Shown here: positions 23,366 through 35,142 of the stretch, piece by piece
Position numbering within the stretch: position 1 is the stretch's first letter
How the letters are laid out: each line of letters opens with the position of its first letter
Assembly: GCF_000002425.4 (NCBI RefSeq)
Contig: NC_037272.1
Coordinates: 13,466,174-13,530,173, forward strand
Direction: 5' to 3'
Origin: Physcomitrium patens
Taxonomy: Eukaryota > Streptophyta > Bryopsida > Funariales > Funariaceae
DNA length: 64,000 bases
The notes under the pieces: model-generated
Database searches by the model: none
What the model was told of the DNA's origin: nothing
Seen by the model: only the letters and a program-made list of their open reading frames with translations
Translations under genes and position numbers: made by a program

Positions 23366-24333
23366 GTTCCTTGGAATAGGCATCTACATAGCTCTTTTAT
23401 TGTTCTTGAACTACTTTTAGTCTCGCCTTCATTATTTTATGTAATTCAAATATATAATTTGCTAAATCTTTTATTTTGAGGTTACTTATTATAATTACAT
23501 CAAGTACTATTTTGAGGCTATTATAAGCTACTTTTAAAAAGTCAATAAGAAAGAGAGAAAGAATTACAATAATAGAGTTCAATAAGAAAATTATAGCATG
23601 AGAGATATGGCAAAGCAATCTTAAGGAAAGACTCAGATACAATACCTTCTAGGCCAAATAGCTACTCTGCAAGAACAAATAGAAGCTTCTAGGACAAAGG
23701 AATTGAGATCTGCTAGGTTGAATGTGAGTAAGCCCAATATGTACTTTAAAACTTCAAGGCAAGAAGCTATATACAAATGACTCTTCAACATGCAACAATA
23801 CTCCTAACTATCTAAGACAAATACCACCAAAGGAGTTATATTTGCAATCAAATATTTGAAAGGTGTAGCAACCATTTGGTAGTAACATCAAGTTCAAAGT
23901 TATGGAGTTCAAGGTAGATTTTGTAATTAAAAGGAATTTTAGACCAAATTTAGGAGTCAATTTTGGTCCATCAATTCAAAGAAGATAGTATATAATTTGT
24001 TAGCTAATCTTATACAATCCAAATTAGTACAAAATTATGTCTTTAGTGAACTAAAAATCCTCCCTACCTACTTTAAGAGAAAAAAAAATTATACAACAAG
24101 TTTGTAAGGTAGTAGAGACTAATTGAGTGATTAATTTAATAATTAATTAATTAATCAAGTGGTTGTAGTTCCAATTTTTTAGATAATACCTTCTAAGCAA
24201 TAGCTACCATTTGATATAATTTAAAATAAGTGATAAAAAATAAAAGAAAAAAAGAAAAGAATGAGACAAAAATAATAAAATAGAAATAGCCAAATGAAAA
24301 AAAAAAAGAATAAGTAGCTAAATAAAACAACGC
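23366..24333 (+). pseudogene. F gag fragment, N-terminal part
   Basis: 23366-23640 holds nothing recognisable. From about 23800, the plus strand reads, across stops, a Ty3/gypsy gag core: IKYLKGVATIW-stop-QHQVQSYGVQG, then FRSQFWSINSKKIVYNLLAN and QSKLVQNYVF. The pattern L-K-G-x-A-x-x-W-W (second Trp now TAG), followed by Y/F-R-x-Q-F, is typical of gypsy capsids. Its sequence differs from the gags of A and B, so it represents a third lineage. It is interrupted by solo LTR D2 and continues at 26640. From 24060 to 24333 the sequence is A/T-rich with decayed reading. Confidence 0.65.
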
Positions 24334-25582
24334 TATCAACATAGAGAGAGTTTGCCTCAAGAAAGCATTGGACTTCTGGTTGCCATTGAATGCTCAATTA
24401 AGTCTAAGATATAAAAGTACCAAGTTTATATATATAATATATTCCCTTTTAGGGTAATTACATCAAAACATAAGCCCAAGTACCAAGAAAACATCCAAAT
24501 GTATGATAAAGTATCTTAAAACCTTATATATCGTCATGAAAAATGTTTTATGAACTTCAATAGCTCAAATCTCATGATCAAACCGTCAAAATAATCCTAA
24601 ATTTTACAAAAAGTATTGATGTACTTTCAAAAACTACTACAAAAAAATTCAACCATAAATTCGGTACAAATCTTGAGATATCACCAAAATCCTAACAATA
24701 TCTTTAAACCCTAGCTTACATATACCTACATGCTAATTTCTTTATATCTCAAAAAATAAGTATTTAAATACCATGAAAATTTGATCTATAGCTTTTTAAC
24801 TTAATAATTCACACTTATGGAAGTTTTGAGCCAAAAATTCGTCCAAAAACTCAAGATATGGCTCCAACCATTACTATCAAAAAAATGACTCACTTATTGC
24901 CTTTGAATTACATGTGCTATCTTCAATGCCCTAAAATTCCTTTATTTTGACTTAGAATTTGTCAAATAGTATATATAAAGTATATCCAAGAAAGTGTTCT
25001 CTTCAACTTCAGTCGCCGATCTTTCATTACTCTTTGTACGCATATGTTATGTTTCAAAGAGTGACAGTAGGTACAAATTTGACACCTTAACTTTGAACAC
25101 CTATATCTCCTTCACTAAAACTCGAAAGTATACAAAATTTTCACTCAAATTATACCCAAAATCCTGAACTTGCTGAATTTAGCCTCTAAAATTCGAATGA
25201 CTTCGAAAAAAAACCCTAATCCCTAATAAGGCTTCAGGCAGCCTCCTTGAAGCCTATTGGGCATGGCTTTCGTCCACTAGGAATGAAGATCTCCATTCCT
25301 TGCCTTCATCCAATAATGCCTTCCTTTCTTCCCTCCTAATAAGCCTCTTAATAGTTTAGACTTTCATCTTTAGACTCCAACCTTCTCTTAAGCTTTATAC
25401 TAAATATCTAAATCCTACATAATATAAATACTATAATCAAAATTGATAAATCTCCAAATAAATTTCCTTATATCAATTCTCTTTAAATTTATTTATTAAC
25501 CATTCTAATCTACATCAAGACTTATAAATATATTATATATTTTAATTAATTTTTACTTACTATAAATAATTATAATATAACA
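24334..25582 (-). repeat. D2, solo LTR in F gag
   Basis: 1249 bp. Plus-strand left end TATCAACATAGAGAGAG corresponds to TGTCGGAGTAGAGAGAG of D1 in reverse; right end ATAACA corresponds to ATGACA. Flanked by ACGC (24330-24333) and ATGT (25583-25586), a 4-bp duplication if two C-to-T changes are allowed. Shares GCCAAAAATTCGTCCAAAAA, CTCCTTGAAGCCTATTGGGC and other blocks with D1. Confidence 0.7.
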
Positions 25583-25604
25583 ATGTAGCTACATAAAAAT
25601 AATA

Positions 25605-25855
25605 CAAATGCATAAAAATAGTATTACTACGTAGAAAATAATGCTATTAGATGAAATAGTACTATTAAATGAAAATAATACTATTAGATGAAAAATCACC
25701 TTATTGGATGAAATAGCACTGTTAAATGAAAATAGTACTATTGAATGGAAAATAATGCCATTGGATGAAATAATACTATTAGATAAAAATAATACTATTG
25801 AATAGAAATAGCATTATTAGATAAAAATAGTATATAGAAATAGTAGTAGTAAACC
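25605..25855. repeat. 19-bp minisatellite, about 12 units
   Basis: Diverged tandem copies of AAATAATACTATTAGATGA, 18-20 bp each, with mostly transition differences (for example GCACTGTTAAATG, GTACTATTGAATG). It starts shortly after D2, inside the interrupted F element. Confidence 0.85.
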
Positions 25856-26635
25856 TTTAGGATAGAGCAACAATACCAAAAAAAATTCTTAATTTCAAAC
25901 TATTATAAATTTTCTATTTTAACTCCAAATTTGATCATTCTTTCATCCAATTTTATTGATTTTCTCTCCTCTACATAATAAATATCCAAGCCTTCAAGCT
26001 ATTTATCAGCAATTATCTTGCCAATAACTTACAAGTAATAATTAATTTGAGAGCCTTTTCAATAACTAATCTATGCAAGAAGTATAACTTGCATGTCACT
26101 TCTACTAACTCATATTTTTATCACCATTAGTTATTAAGAGGTCAACCTACATCCTCCATGATCTCTAATTAATACCATTTGTAAAAAAAAACTAATGGTT
26201 GACATCTATTTATCACAATGTGATGATAAATTACCATAGATATCAATCAATAGATAGATTTTAGTTCCTAATAACTTAATTAATCAAAAACTTATGTAAA
26301 AAAAACTTACTAACTATTGAAAGAAATTTTCTAGGAGTCCACTTGATTTGTTGTTGTAGAAATACTAGTTGAAAGATAGAATAGCTTTCGTTCTTCTTCT
26401 TTCACCATTATTTATGGCTTAAATAGCAAAGTAACTATCTATCTTCTTCTTTCATCATTTCTTGTGGCTTCAATAGTAGAATAACTTTCCATTCTTTTTT
26501 CACCATACTCCTATTACAACTAACTTTATTTTTTCTAATAACCTTTATTTTTTTACAATTAACAAATAGTTAATATTATATCTAATCAAAACACCAAAAA
26601 TTACCTAAATGAAATTTTGGTACATAATTTATGGC
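25856..26635. other. AT-rich interval with short tandem duplication
   Basis: No gene recognised. About 26370-26510 contains two to three imperfect copies of a 65-bp unit (CTTCTTTCACCATT, GGCTTAAATAGCAAAGTAACT, GGCTTCAATAGTAGAATAACT). Otherwise low-complexity AT sequence. Confidence 0.4.
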
Positions 26636-26639
26636 TCAC

Positions 26640-26830
26640 ATCTCTCAATTCAAATTCTTACATCTCCAAATTGGCGATATTTCAAAAGCAAAGATGATAG
26701 ATCAATTTATATAAAGATTAAAATCTAAGGTCTAATAGAGGGTAGAATTAAAGGATCTACAAAATTTTGAAGAAGCAATTAAGATTACAGATAAAGTCAA
26801 TGCTATATTTCAAAAACCATAGAGCATGAC
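26640..26830 (+). pseudogene. F gag fragment, C-terminal part
   Basis: Reads, with stops, FKFLHLQIGDISKAKMIDQF, then VELKDLQNFEEAIKITDKV and NAIFQKP. This is the typical end of a Ty3/gypsy capsid domain (V-x-x-x-D-P/L-x-x-x-x-E-A-x-x-x-A/T-x-x-x-D). It directly follows, in gag order, the fragment at 23800-24060, showing that D2 and the minisatellite separate two parts of one gag. Confidence 0.65.
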
Positions 26831-28887
26831 CTATTTGTCAAAGTCCTATTAATTGTGAGACGTGGGAGCTTCTTGCAATCCCTTTGGAATTACAATTGAC
26901 AAGCTGCTTGGTTGAACTAAGAAGTTAATGGATAAAGGAGTGGGTGTAGATTCTCCTTCACATTTTATTAGATGAGAAGGAGATACTAATATTTCTCTCT
27001 GTTGATTTACCTCTACAACCAAGTTAGGAGAGTTTGCATCCAATCTTTTCTCTTCTATCCCTTTGCTTAGAAATAATTCAATTGGATTTGAAATAAAAAT
27101 ATCTTCTAATATTGGAGGTAAAAATTATTTATCCAATGATTAAATTTGAGTTTTGATTTATTTTTCTTGCCAACAAATACAGGGTTTTTCTATAGGTGAA
27201 GATAGGTTGAATTTCTTAGATCTAGTAGAACAATGTATCAACATGACTATAGACATAATATTCAACTAAGCATAATTTTTAATCTATCCAATTCTCTAAT
27301 AATTTAAATGTTTGGCTCTTCTACCTGCAACCTACTTAATTACCTTTTGAAATGGAAGGGAAACAAAATAAAAACAACTAAAGGAGAAACTTTTGCTTAA
27401 GTATCACCTCAAGTAAGACTATTCTCAATTTTAATTGTTATATGAAACTATTATTGTGTAGAAGTGACTCTAAATAATCTTAGTTGTAAAAAAGAATTCC
27501 ATACTAAGATGGCAAGGAACTCAAGCTCTCTTTTTTTCTTGCTTTTTCATAATAAGATAATTACGGAATTACTTACTATAATAATTAACAATAAAGGTTA
27601 TATTAAAAAAATAAATCTTTGCAAATAGTTCACACCACATTAAAGAATAACTCACCTAGTTGCATCTCTAGCCAACCTATTACTTGTTATCGAATATCTA
27701 AAATACATGACTTCTATCTTAGCCAATCTTGAATTTGTAATTTAAGAGTAGAAAGAGGTTTACTACCTTGGCAGTTTCATGTACTCTATGTTTGGATAGG
27801 TATTTCTTAGTGCTTAATGATTCTTTTATAGTGGAAATTTTTGCATATAATAACCTTATAGTTGAAATTGTAGTGGTACAAAATTCACCACAATTGAATC
27901 AAAAGTGAAATTTTCGCGATTTTTGGAGTGGAGAGAGGTTGCTGCCTTAAACGGAATACAATTGAGGTTAGTGATTTCTATCCCTTCAATCATTTACATG
28001 GTTGATTTTATGTTATACTTTTAAATTTTGTATTTCAATTTTTTTAACTAAATTAAATTATAATAAATAAAATAAAAATAAAAATAAATTAAAATTAAAT
28101 TAATCATAATTATAAATTATAAATAAATTAGAAATATTAATAATAATATTAGATTAAAATAATTATTTTTTAAATTAATAAATACTAAATTTAATTAAAA
28201 TTTTTAATTTACTTTTAAATTTTATTTTTTTTAGTTTTATTTTTATTTTTTTTCTTTTATTTTTACTTTTACTTATCTTTTTATCTTTTTTTTTGTTTAA
28301 TTTTTTATTCATACTTTTATTTACTAATATTAAGATTTTATTTTATATGCATTATAAATTTTATGTATTGAAGTTAATTTAATATTTTTTTTTATTTATT
28401 TATTTTTATGCAATATTATTATTTTTAACCTTAAGTAATATTTGAATAGTGTAATATTAGTGTTAGTATTATTTGGTGGTTCTCTTAAGTTGGTTGTCAC
28501 TTCCAAAGCATAAGAGATGGAGCTTGTCTACACTACAATTTTAAATCAACTCCGATTTGAACATGTGATAGCTTTTTGGAAAGCTAACGTTTAGACACCC
28601 AACCTCAAAAAGTTTTGACTTAAAATATGTAAAAAATAATAACTGATTGATGAAAATCCGAGAATAATTCAACATCCAACTTAGCAATGAAATTTTTGAC
28701 TATCTTATAAATTGAGAATTAGAGATTCTTTGCTTATATCAATAAGGAAGGAATGAAGTACACTTACTACTAAAGATTAGCTACTTGAATTCCTCACTCA
28801 ACACAACCAAGTAAGATCAATTATAACAAGAAAATTTTGCATTCACACACAATATTAGAAGCACCATCTCTTACCAAATGCCCAAAA
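26831..28887. other. Unclassified AT-rich interval after F gag
   Basis: No conserved domain could be read in any frame. The minus frame 26849-27043 is Ser/Pro-rich and unremarkable. 28040-28450 is almost pure A/T with TTTA/TTAT runs. 28480-28640 resembles generic LTR text (GGAAAGCTAACGTTTAGACACCC) but has no partner in the window. Probably remnants of F and unrelated insertions. Confidence 0.35.
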
Positions 28888-29724
28888 TGTGAGTGTAAAT
28901 TTCACTCCTCAATCCCAATTATAAGATAGCTTCAATTAAGACTTGCTTATAATTGGTGGTGTGAAGTGAAGTATGCCATTGGCAAAAAATCAAAGAAGAA
29001 CAACGACAATACAAGTAAAAAAAATAAAATCAAGTAATTACAACACCCAAAACTAAGTCACAATCTATTCATAATATTTTTACCTAATAAAAATTAAAAG
29101 TAAAAAATAAAAAATATATTTTTAGATATTTAGTTTTATTATCTTTCTAATGACATAAGAAATATGTAAATCCAAATCATTATAAATAAGTAATGAAGTT
29201 TTGAAGATAGGAAGTAAATAATTGAAAAGTGAAGTAAAAATATTTCAAATATTTAAAAATATCTCAAAGATAACTTGCTATAGATCAAAGATTCGAACCT
29301 CACCAAGGCTCACATGTAGTGTATAAGGGTATTTAAGAGAGCCCACGAGGTCTTATTCTTATCTTCCTAACTACCTTTAAGGTGGCACAACCCATATGAA
29401 ACTTGTGCACCCTCCTTCTTATAAAGACTACACTAGCTGCTTATCCTCCTATTTTCTACTAGAAGGACCAACATTTTTGCATTTTGACCTCACTATGGTA
29501 TTCAAAAACATCCAATTATCCTAAAAATCTTGTATGGCCCTCAAATCTTATTCCACTTCTTCATAAAGGCTCTCAAAGTGATAAAACTCATTTTTACAAA
29601 GATCTTAAAAATTAATCTAAAAATTCCTAAAAAATACTATATAAACTCTAAAAAAATTCTAAAAAATCCTATAATATTTCTATAATTTTAATATCCATTT
29701 GAGGTTATGTTTTGATGACTCACA
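28888..29724 (+). repeat. E2, LTR-like repeat
   Basis: Starts TGTGAGTGTAAATTTCACTCC and ends GATGACTCACA. Matches E1 and reverse E3 (CTCACCAAGGCTCACATGTAGTG, CACCCTCCTTCTTATAAAG). 837 bp, the shortest of the three. No duplication could be recognised. Confidence 0.65.
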
Positions 29725-29963
29725 CATGAAAACCATAGAAAATATTAAGACATTGCTATAAAAGAAAAAATATCAAGGAAAGATTGCATTCTACCTTCTA
29801 TCTTTTTTTGTAGCTTAAGTGTATTTGTGATGCTAAGGAGATGGAGAATGAACAACCAACAGATTCAACTTAAGAGCTTTTATTTGCATACTTCTCAAAT
29901 GAGACATTATACTTGTCACACTTTCAAGATGATAAAATTGCTATGACGATCTTTAAGAACGAA
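29725..29963 (+). pseudogene. B fragment: pol end and ORF3 start, fused to B2 LTR
   Basis: Aligns with B1 13800-14030: TTGCTATAAAAGAAA, ATTCTACCTT.TATCTTT, GATTCAACTTAAGAGCTTTTATTTG and AATGAGACATTA.ACTTGTCACA. Near 29960 it jumps straight into a B LTR (TGTCATAGATATACGT). The ORF3 C-terminus and polypurine tract are missing. The jump falls at ATGTC, present in both B1 ORF3 and the LTR start, suggesting a microhomology deletion between two B copies in tandem. Confidence 0.65.
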
Positions 29964-29979
29964 TGTCATAGATATACGT

Positions 29980-31301
29980 TGTCATGATGTAATACAACTA
30001 TATAGTAAAATTATAATCAAAATTGAATTTCTAATTAATATCTGATTATCTTAATTTAGTTATAATTTGAGGTATCTAAACATGGCTTTTACAAAATCTT
30101 CTTAGATTATTTTCTTATCTTAATAATTAGTAGGTTGAAGGTTAGTTAGTAATTTTACCTTCTAAGTTATAGAGACTCTTCTACTACCTTAGAAAGACCA
30201 TAAATTAATGAAATTAGATTAAAAGAGATAAATAATTAGTATAGTTGGTACTAGGATTAAGTTGAAAGTAGGATTGGACTAAAAAATCCTTACGATAGGA
30301 TAGATTGATATCCGAGGGTCAACCGTTTGTGAGACAGGATCTAAATTAGACCTCTAGCCACTAAAACGATAGCCTAGGGCAATATAGGATTTCATTTGAA
30401 GCTCGAAGGTTAGATTTTGAGAGCTAGCTTGAAGTCCTTACCAAAGACATGAAAATTATTTTGAGAAGGTTTCAGAGGACTTAGCAATTGTTGTTCAAAG
30501 TCGGGGTTTGTATCAGTGATTTGGATTTTATATAATATAATTAGGGCTAGCAATTTTGGCTAGTTCGTACAATTGGCATGACATCTATAGTTCAAAATTT
30601 GATATTATTTGGATTATTGGGTATGCTAAGTTTATAAAAAAATTTGTGATAATCTAAAGGCGTGGTTTAGAGATATCTAGTTTTTAGCACAAGAAGATTT
30701 TAAAAGGTGGCAGTTTGAGGTTGGGTAGGGTTTCTATGATATCTGAAGATCTATTAGCCGGATTAAGGTGAAAATTAGAATGGTATTGGAAGACTTAAGG
30801 ATCAAGCTACATACCAATTTTGAGACAAAGTTAACAATTGAAGAAAGAGAAATCATTGCTGGAATTTTTATTTTACTTTTCAAGTTGGTAACCAAGTGAC
30901 ATTGGTACAATTTTTGGAGGTTTTTTGACAATTTGTAAGTTGGATTGGACTAAACATTCTTGAGCATTTAGAAGACTTGCATTGAAAATTTTATAAAAAA
31001 TTCAACATCAAGTGGACAGTTGGATTGGATGTTACAGCTTGTTAAAGCTCACTAATTAGGATTGGGATTTACAAGAAAAATCTAATTGCTTAAATATGAA
31101 AGTAACAAGGTAATTGGGATTTATGTATGGTTAAGACTACTAAGAAGAGTATTTTAAGCACTTTTGAATTGAAATTCATATTATATTCTTCTTGCATGGG
31201 TGAAACCTATTAGGATTTCTTGGCTACTTATGAAACATAATTTCACCTTCCACAACTAAGTGCTCACTGCATTCCTGAGCAAAACAACATGTAATTCGAC
31301 A
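29980..31301 (+). repeat. A3 5' LTR
   Basis: TGTCATGATGTAATAC to ATGTAATTCGACA. Very similar to the 3' LTR outside the inserted B LTR, for example 30170-31000 against 39397-40260. At 30149-30165 (AGGTTAGTTAGTAATTTT) it preserves the empty site for the B solo LTR present in the other copy. Confidence 0.9.
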
Positions 31302-31305
31302 TAAG

Positions 31306-31321
31306 TGGTGAATCCGACATG
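31306..31321 (+). other. A3 presumed tRNA primer-binding site
   Basis: TGGTGAATCCGACATG begins four bases after the LTR end and starts with the TGG expected opposite a tRNA CCA end. The A2 equivalent at 3077 is decayed (TTGTGAATCC). I could not assign the tRNA. Confidence 0.5.
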
Positions 31322-31371
31322 AAAGTTTGTAGTGGAAGGTATTGGATTATATTTGTGGTTATTTGGAATTG

Positions 31372-32711
31372 ATGGCACAAGAAGGCGGGAAGGTTGAATT
31401 TGGACTTTTTGATAGAGCTTTGGATAGAGCTTCAAGTAGATCTTCAAGCACAACTTCAAGTGGAATTTTTACTAGTGAATAAGGTATGTACCTTGACCCA
31501 AATACTGCAAAAATATTTCAAGCATTTACATTATTTATGCAACAGCAACAAGGCAATGATCGCAAAGAGGCTTTGGCAACCAAAGCATTCCAAGCAATAA
31601 TTAACAAGGTTGATCAATTTCATGGGAGGGATATTTTCAAATATTTAAGATGTTATGTGTGGGAAATGAAATTGAATTTTATTTTGAAAAGGAGATGATT
31701 GAATTAATTGAGCTTGCTACAGTACCAGAGATAAGAAAGCATATAATGTCTATCATGGAGCAATTTGGAAGTTCATAGGAGGTATTTTCACATGCATTGA
31801 TGGATGAATATTTTTTGGAGGATACTGATCAAGTTACCAAGAAATCATTCTTAGAATGGATTGAGCGACCTAACAAAAATTTATAAGCTACAGAATTATT
31901 AAGAGAATTTGAAAGGTAATTTTTTCGATTATCAAAAATGAAAAAGTTAATATTGGGACCAAACAAGGTTGAATTGTTTCTTCAAGGTGCTAATAAAGAA
32001 TTACAAGAAAAGTTAGAGGTTCTTCTTGAAGATAAAGAAGAAGAGGAAGGATTGACAACAAAGTGGAGAGTTGTTGAAGATGCTATTGGATTACTAGCAA
32101 AAAAAGAAAAGAGAAAGGATAGGTTTAGTACTCAAAGAGTGGTAAAAGTATCAAAGATTCCAATGCCTACTAAAAGATTGACTATGCCTATTGTCTAACC
32201 TCCATTAGCTACACCAAAGAAAGAAGATATGGGACTTGAGGAGATTGTATGAGGGATGCGAGATCTTCAAATCAAACTTACAAGGCTTGAAGAAAAGACT
32301 TCTACAATAAGCTCAAAGGCTACTTTTAAACAAGGGTATGTACAAAGATGTATTTGGTATAATGATGATTCTCTTTCTCAAAAAGATTGTGGTGAATTTG
32401 ATGAGATGGTTCAACATGGCATTGTTTATTGGAAAGATGGGAAGGTTATATTGAAAGATACTCGTGATCTTTTCGAAACCAACTTTGGTAAACGAGGCAT
32501 GAAAGCATTAGTTAAAGATTATTTGGTAATACATGGAATTACAGCAATAGAAGCTACAAGTTATGGAATTAGGGTGGATAATGATGGTAGACAGAATTTT
32601 GATGGAAATGTTCAACCAAGTAGATTTTGGTCTTCTGCTATTTCTACAATGCAGAAAGAAAAGATGTCACGGGAAGCTTTATTAAGAACTGTTGCAATAA
32701 TTCGTGGTGCT
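31372..32711 (+). pseudogene. gag-PR: A3 gag, N-terminal part
   Basis: ATG 31372 opens MAQEGGKVEFGLFDRA followed by a Ser/Thr-rich stretch, then the conserved capsid text EALATKAFQAIINKVDQF. A one-base indel near 31680 changes frame. The gag continues (VELFLQGANKELQEKLEVLL) with stops to a zinc knuckle in which the third ligand is lost (CIWYNDDSLSQKDC, Cys to Tyr and His to Leu, about 32350). Cut at 32715 by a solo LTR. The N-terminus differs from A2 (MENKNKNFEGSLGGVFGGG), so gag heads vary between subfamilies. Confidence 0.82.
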
Positions 32712-32715
32712 ATGG

Positions 32716-34056
32716 TGTCGTATTACGTGCTTTCTTGCTCGAGAACGTGCCGGGCATCTAGCTGTAGAAGGTAGTATGGAGATTCGTCGATAGTCAAGCA
32801 GTCTATCAGTTTTGACTGCTGGAATATAAACCACTGCAACAATGTACCGTAAATCTATACGGATGCTCTTTGACTGCTTGTCGAAGTCCTTTTTGCCCCA
32901 GTCGGTAGGTCTCTAGACATTACAGAGAACCCCAAACAACCCAAACTGTTAATCTTCAATACCGCTTTGTACTTACGATCTTGTATCCACTGACTGTCTT
33001 GTTAGATTAACCCAATAAATTTCATTCACTCCGCATACTCAATCCTATAGACGCCCTTTTAATCCTTCAATCACAGACGTAACTCGATTTCATAAAACAG
33101 TCAAGAGTATTCAAATCCACTTCATTAAAAATCTCGATTCACCATTACAATACTGACTTCAGCAGCGATTGCCTCAGCCTTCCCAAAACTCTACGAAGAA
33201 GAAAAATCCAAATTCTCTGTCTTTCCTTCCCCGACCCGAAGCATGAAGCTCCTCTCTCTAATCCCTTTGATCTTCAAAAATCTCCAATGAAAACCGAACT
33301 AGTAACCTTGCAAAAGCTTGAAAACTAGCTCTCCCTGATTCCCAGAGAAAAAAAAAAAAAAAAAAACCCCCCTCTTCAAAACTATATCCCCCCTAACCTT
33401 ATCCTCTGAATTTCTTCAATCTTCCATCTTAGATCTGGAATTGGCTCCCATCGTCAAGCTTGGATCCAAAATTGACTCTCGCCGTCAGAGCTTTCTCCTC
33501 CGTTTTTACCTTTAAGAAATCCATTTACCGAAAAGAACGTTCCCTGAAACGGCACAGAGAACAAGACAGCCTGAAACAAAATTGAATCCTGTAATCGAGA
33601 CCACATTGAGTCGCCCGACCAATTCAGGTCTCATATTGGATAAGAGTCCAATAGTAACCTGGATGTTCCCGTAATTGGGTCAAATTGGTCCTCACGTCAG
33701 ATTGGCTAAGACCCGTAGTAAGACCTGGATTTCCCGTAATTAGACTGCATTGGGTTGACCGGCCAATTCAGGTCTCATATTGGATAAGAGGACCCGGATT
33801 GGATTCTCGAAATTGGATCCAATTGGCTCTTCGAACCCGTCGTGTGAATTGGTCCTTCTCTTCCTGCTGACTCCCGTTATTAGAATCGAATGGAGCATTT
33901 CAGTATGCCTCGGCTGACTGTAACGGAGTGACTGAACCTGACCACTCAGTATTTGCACTGGAGTTGGTCGATGCTCCCAATATTCGAGGTAACTGAATAT
34001 TAATAAAATTCCCCTTTCTTTTTATTTTCACTGTATACTCGTGTTACAACACGACA
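32716..34056 (-). repeat. Solo family A LTR in A3 gag
   Basis: 1341 bp, plus-strand TGTCGTATTACGTGC to CGTGTTACAACACGACA, reverse orientation. Flanked by ATGG (32712-32715) and ACGG (34057-34060); the uninterrupted A2 gag reads GGTGCAACAGGTTGG there. Closely similar to the A5 and A6 LTRs, so it is a recent arrival in an older element. The gag on both sides is collinear. Confidence 0.92.
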
Positions 34057-35142
34057 ACGGGTTGGAAGGATCTTGTAGAAGCTTTGTCAGTACATGCATA
34101 TATTGCTAAAAGCCAATATGAAGCTTTAATGGAAGAAAAGAAGAGAGGAAATTTTGATGATTCAAGAAAAGGAAATTCTTCTAAAAGGCAAACTTGAAGA
34201 GATAAGGCTTGTGCATCAGCTTCAGAAGAATTGTCCACAAAAGATACTTCAACAATATTAGAAGAAAAAACAAAGGAAATGAAAGATAAAGGTAAATTGA
34301 CAACTTATAAACTACTCTCTGATATAGAAGTGGTAACAGATTTAAAGGAAGTGCTTGAGGAACGTGTGCTCAATGCTAAGGTTGAGTTTACATTGAAAGA
34401 AATTTTAGGAATTACCAAGAAAGAATTCTATGATGTCATTATTGATAGTATTAAAAAAAAGAGGTAATTAATGGAAGAAGTTAGATTAAATCATACTATT
34501 GATGCATACATATATGAAGGTGAAAAAGATGTATTTGATAATTGTTACAAACAATCAACAAGTGAAGAGAGGAGTTATAATCAAAGGGTACATTTTGATG
34601 ATTAAGGTAATAAAGATAGAGAGGTTTCAAATCATTATACTTGAAAGTATTGGATTAGAGCAACTACAGAGGCATTAGTGAAGAGTAGAGATATAGATGA
34701 ACCAGTTGCTGCTTTGATCAACTATGGTTCAGAGATAAATCTTATGTCTAAAGATCTTTATATGAAGTAAATCTGGCAAATTGACATGGAGCATGGGTGG
34801 ACAATACAGGCAGCCAATAATATACGTGGGAAGTTATATGGTGCTTGTCCGGATGTGAAAATTTGGATTAGTGATGTTACAATGGAGCAAAATTTTTTTG
34901 TTCAAGATGCAACATCTTATCTTCTTATTTTGGGACAACCATATATTATTGTAACTTGGATAGAAATAAAGGTACTTGATGATGGTTCAACTTATACACA
35001 AATTCGTAGTGAAGATGGGAGGAAGGTAGTACAGTTTTTGACTGTCCTTCCAAATGATGAGCGGAATCGAGAGAAATTGAGAGAAAATCTATTGCCAAGG
35101 ATTGTTGAAGAATTCAAGGATTTTTTGGAGATACCACTATAA
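34057..35142 (+). pseudogene. gag-PR: A3 gag C-terminal part and protease
   Basis: Resumes gag after the solo LTR (GWKDLVEALSVHAYIAKSQ). 34231-34467 and 34786-35142 are open. The protease motif reads ALINYGSEINLMSKDLY (about 34710-34760), where Asp of D-x-G-S is now Asn, which would inactivate it. ORF1 ends FLEIPL-TAA at 35140, the same place and codon as in A2 and A5. Confidence 0.82.

Noticed and set aside
24334..25582. D2 as the 5' LTR of A4 (pairing with D3)
   Set aside because: The sequence next to its sense 3' end is F gag, not an A leader or primer site, and it has its own flanking ACGC/ATGT, so a solo LTR is the better reading.
33685..33870. Open frame nearly identical to one at 55976-56161
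   Set aside because: Both lie at the same position of closely related A LTRs; identity is that of the DNA, and neighbouring copies (52800-53000) do not keep the frame in the same form.
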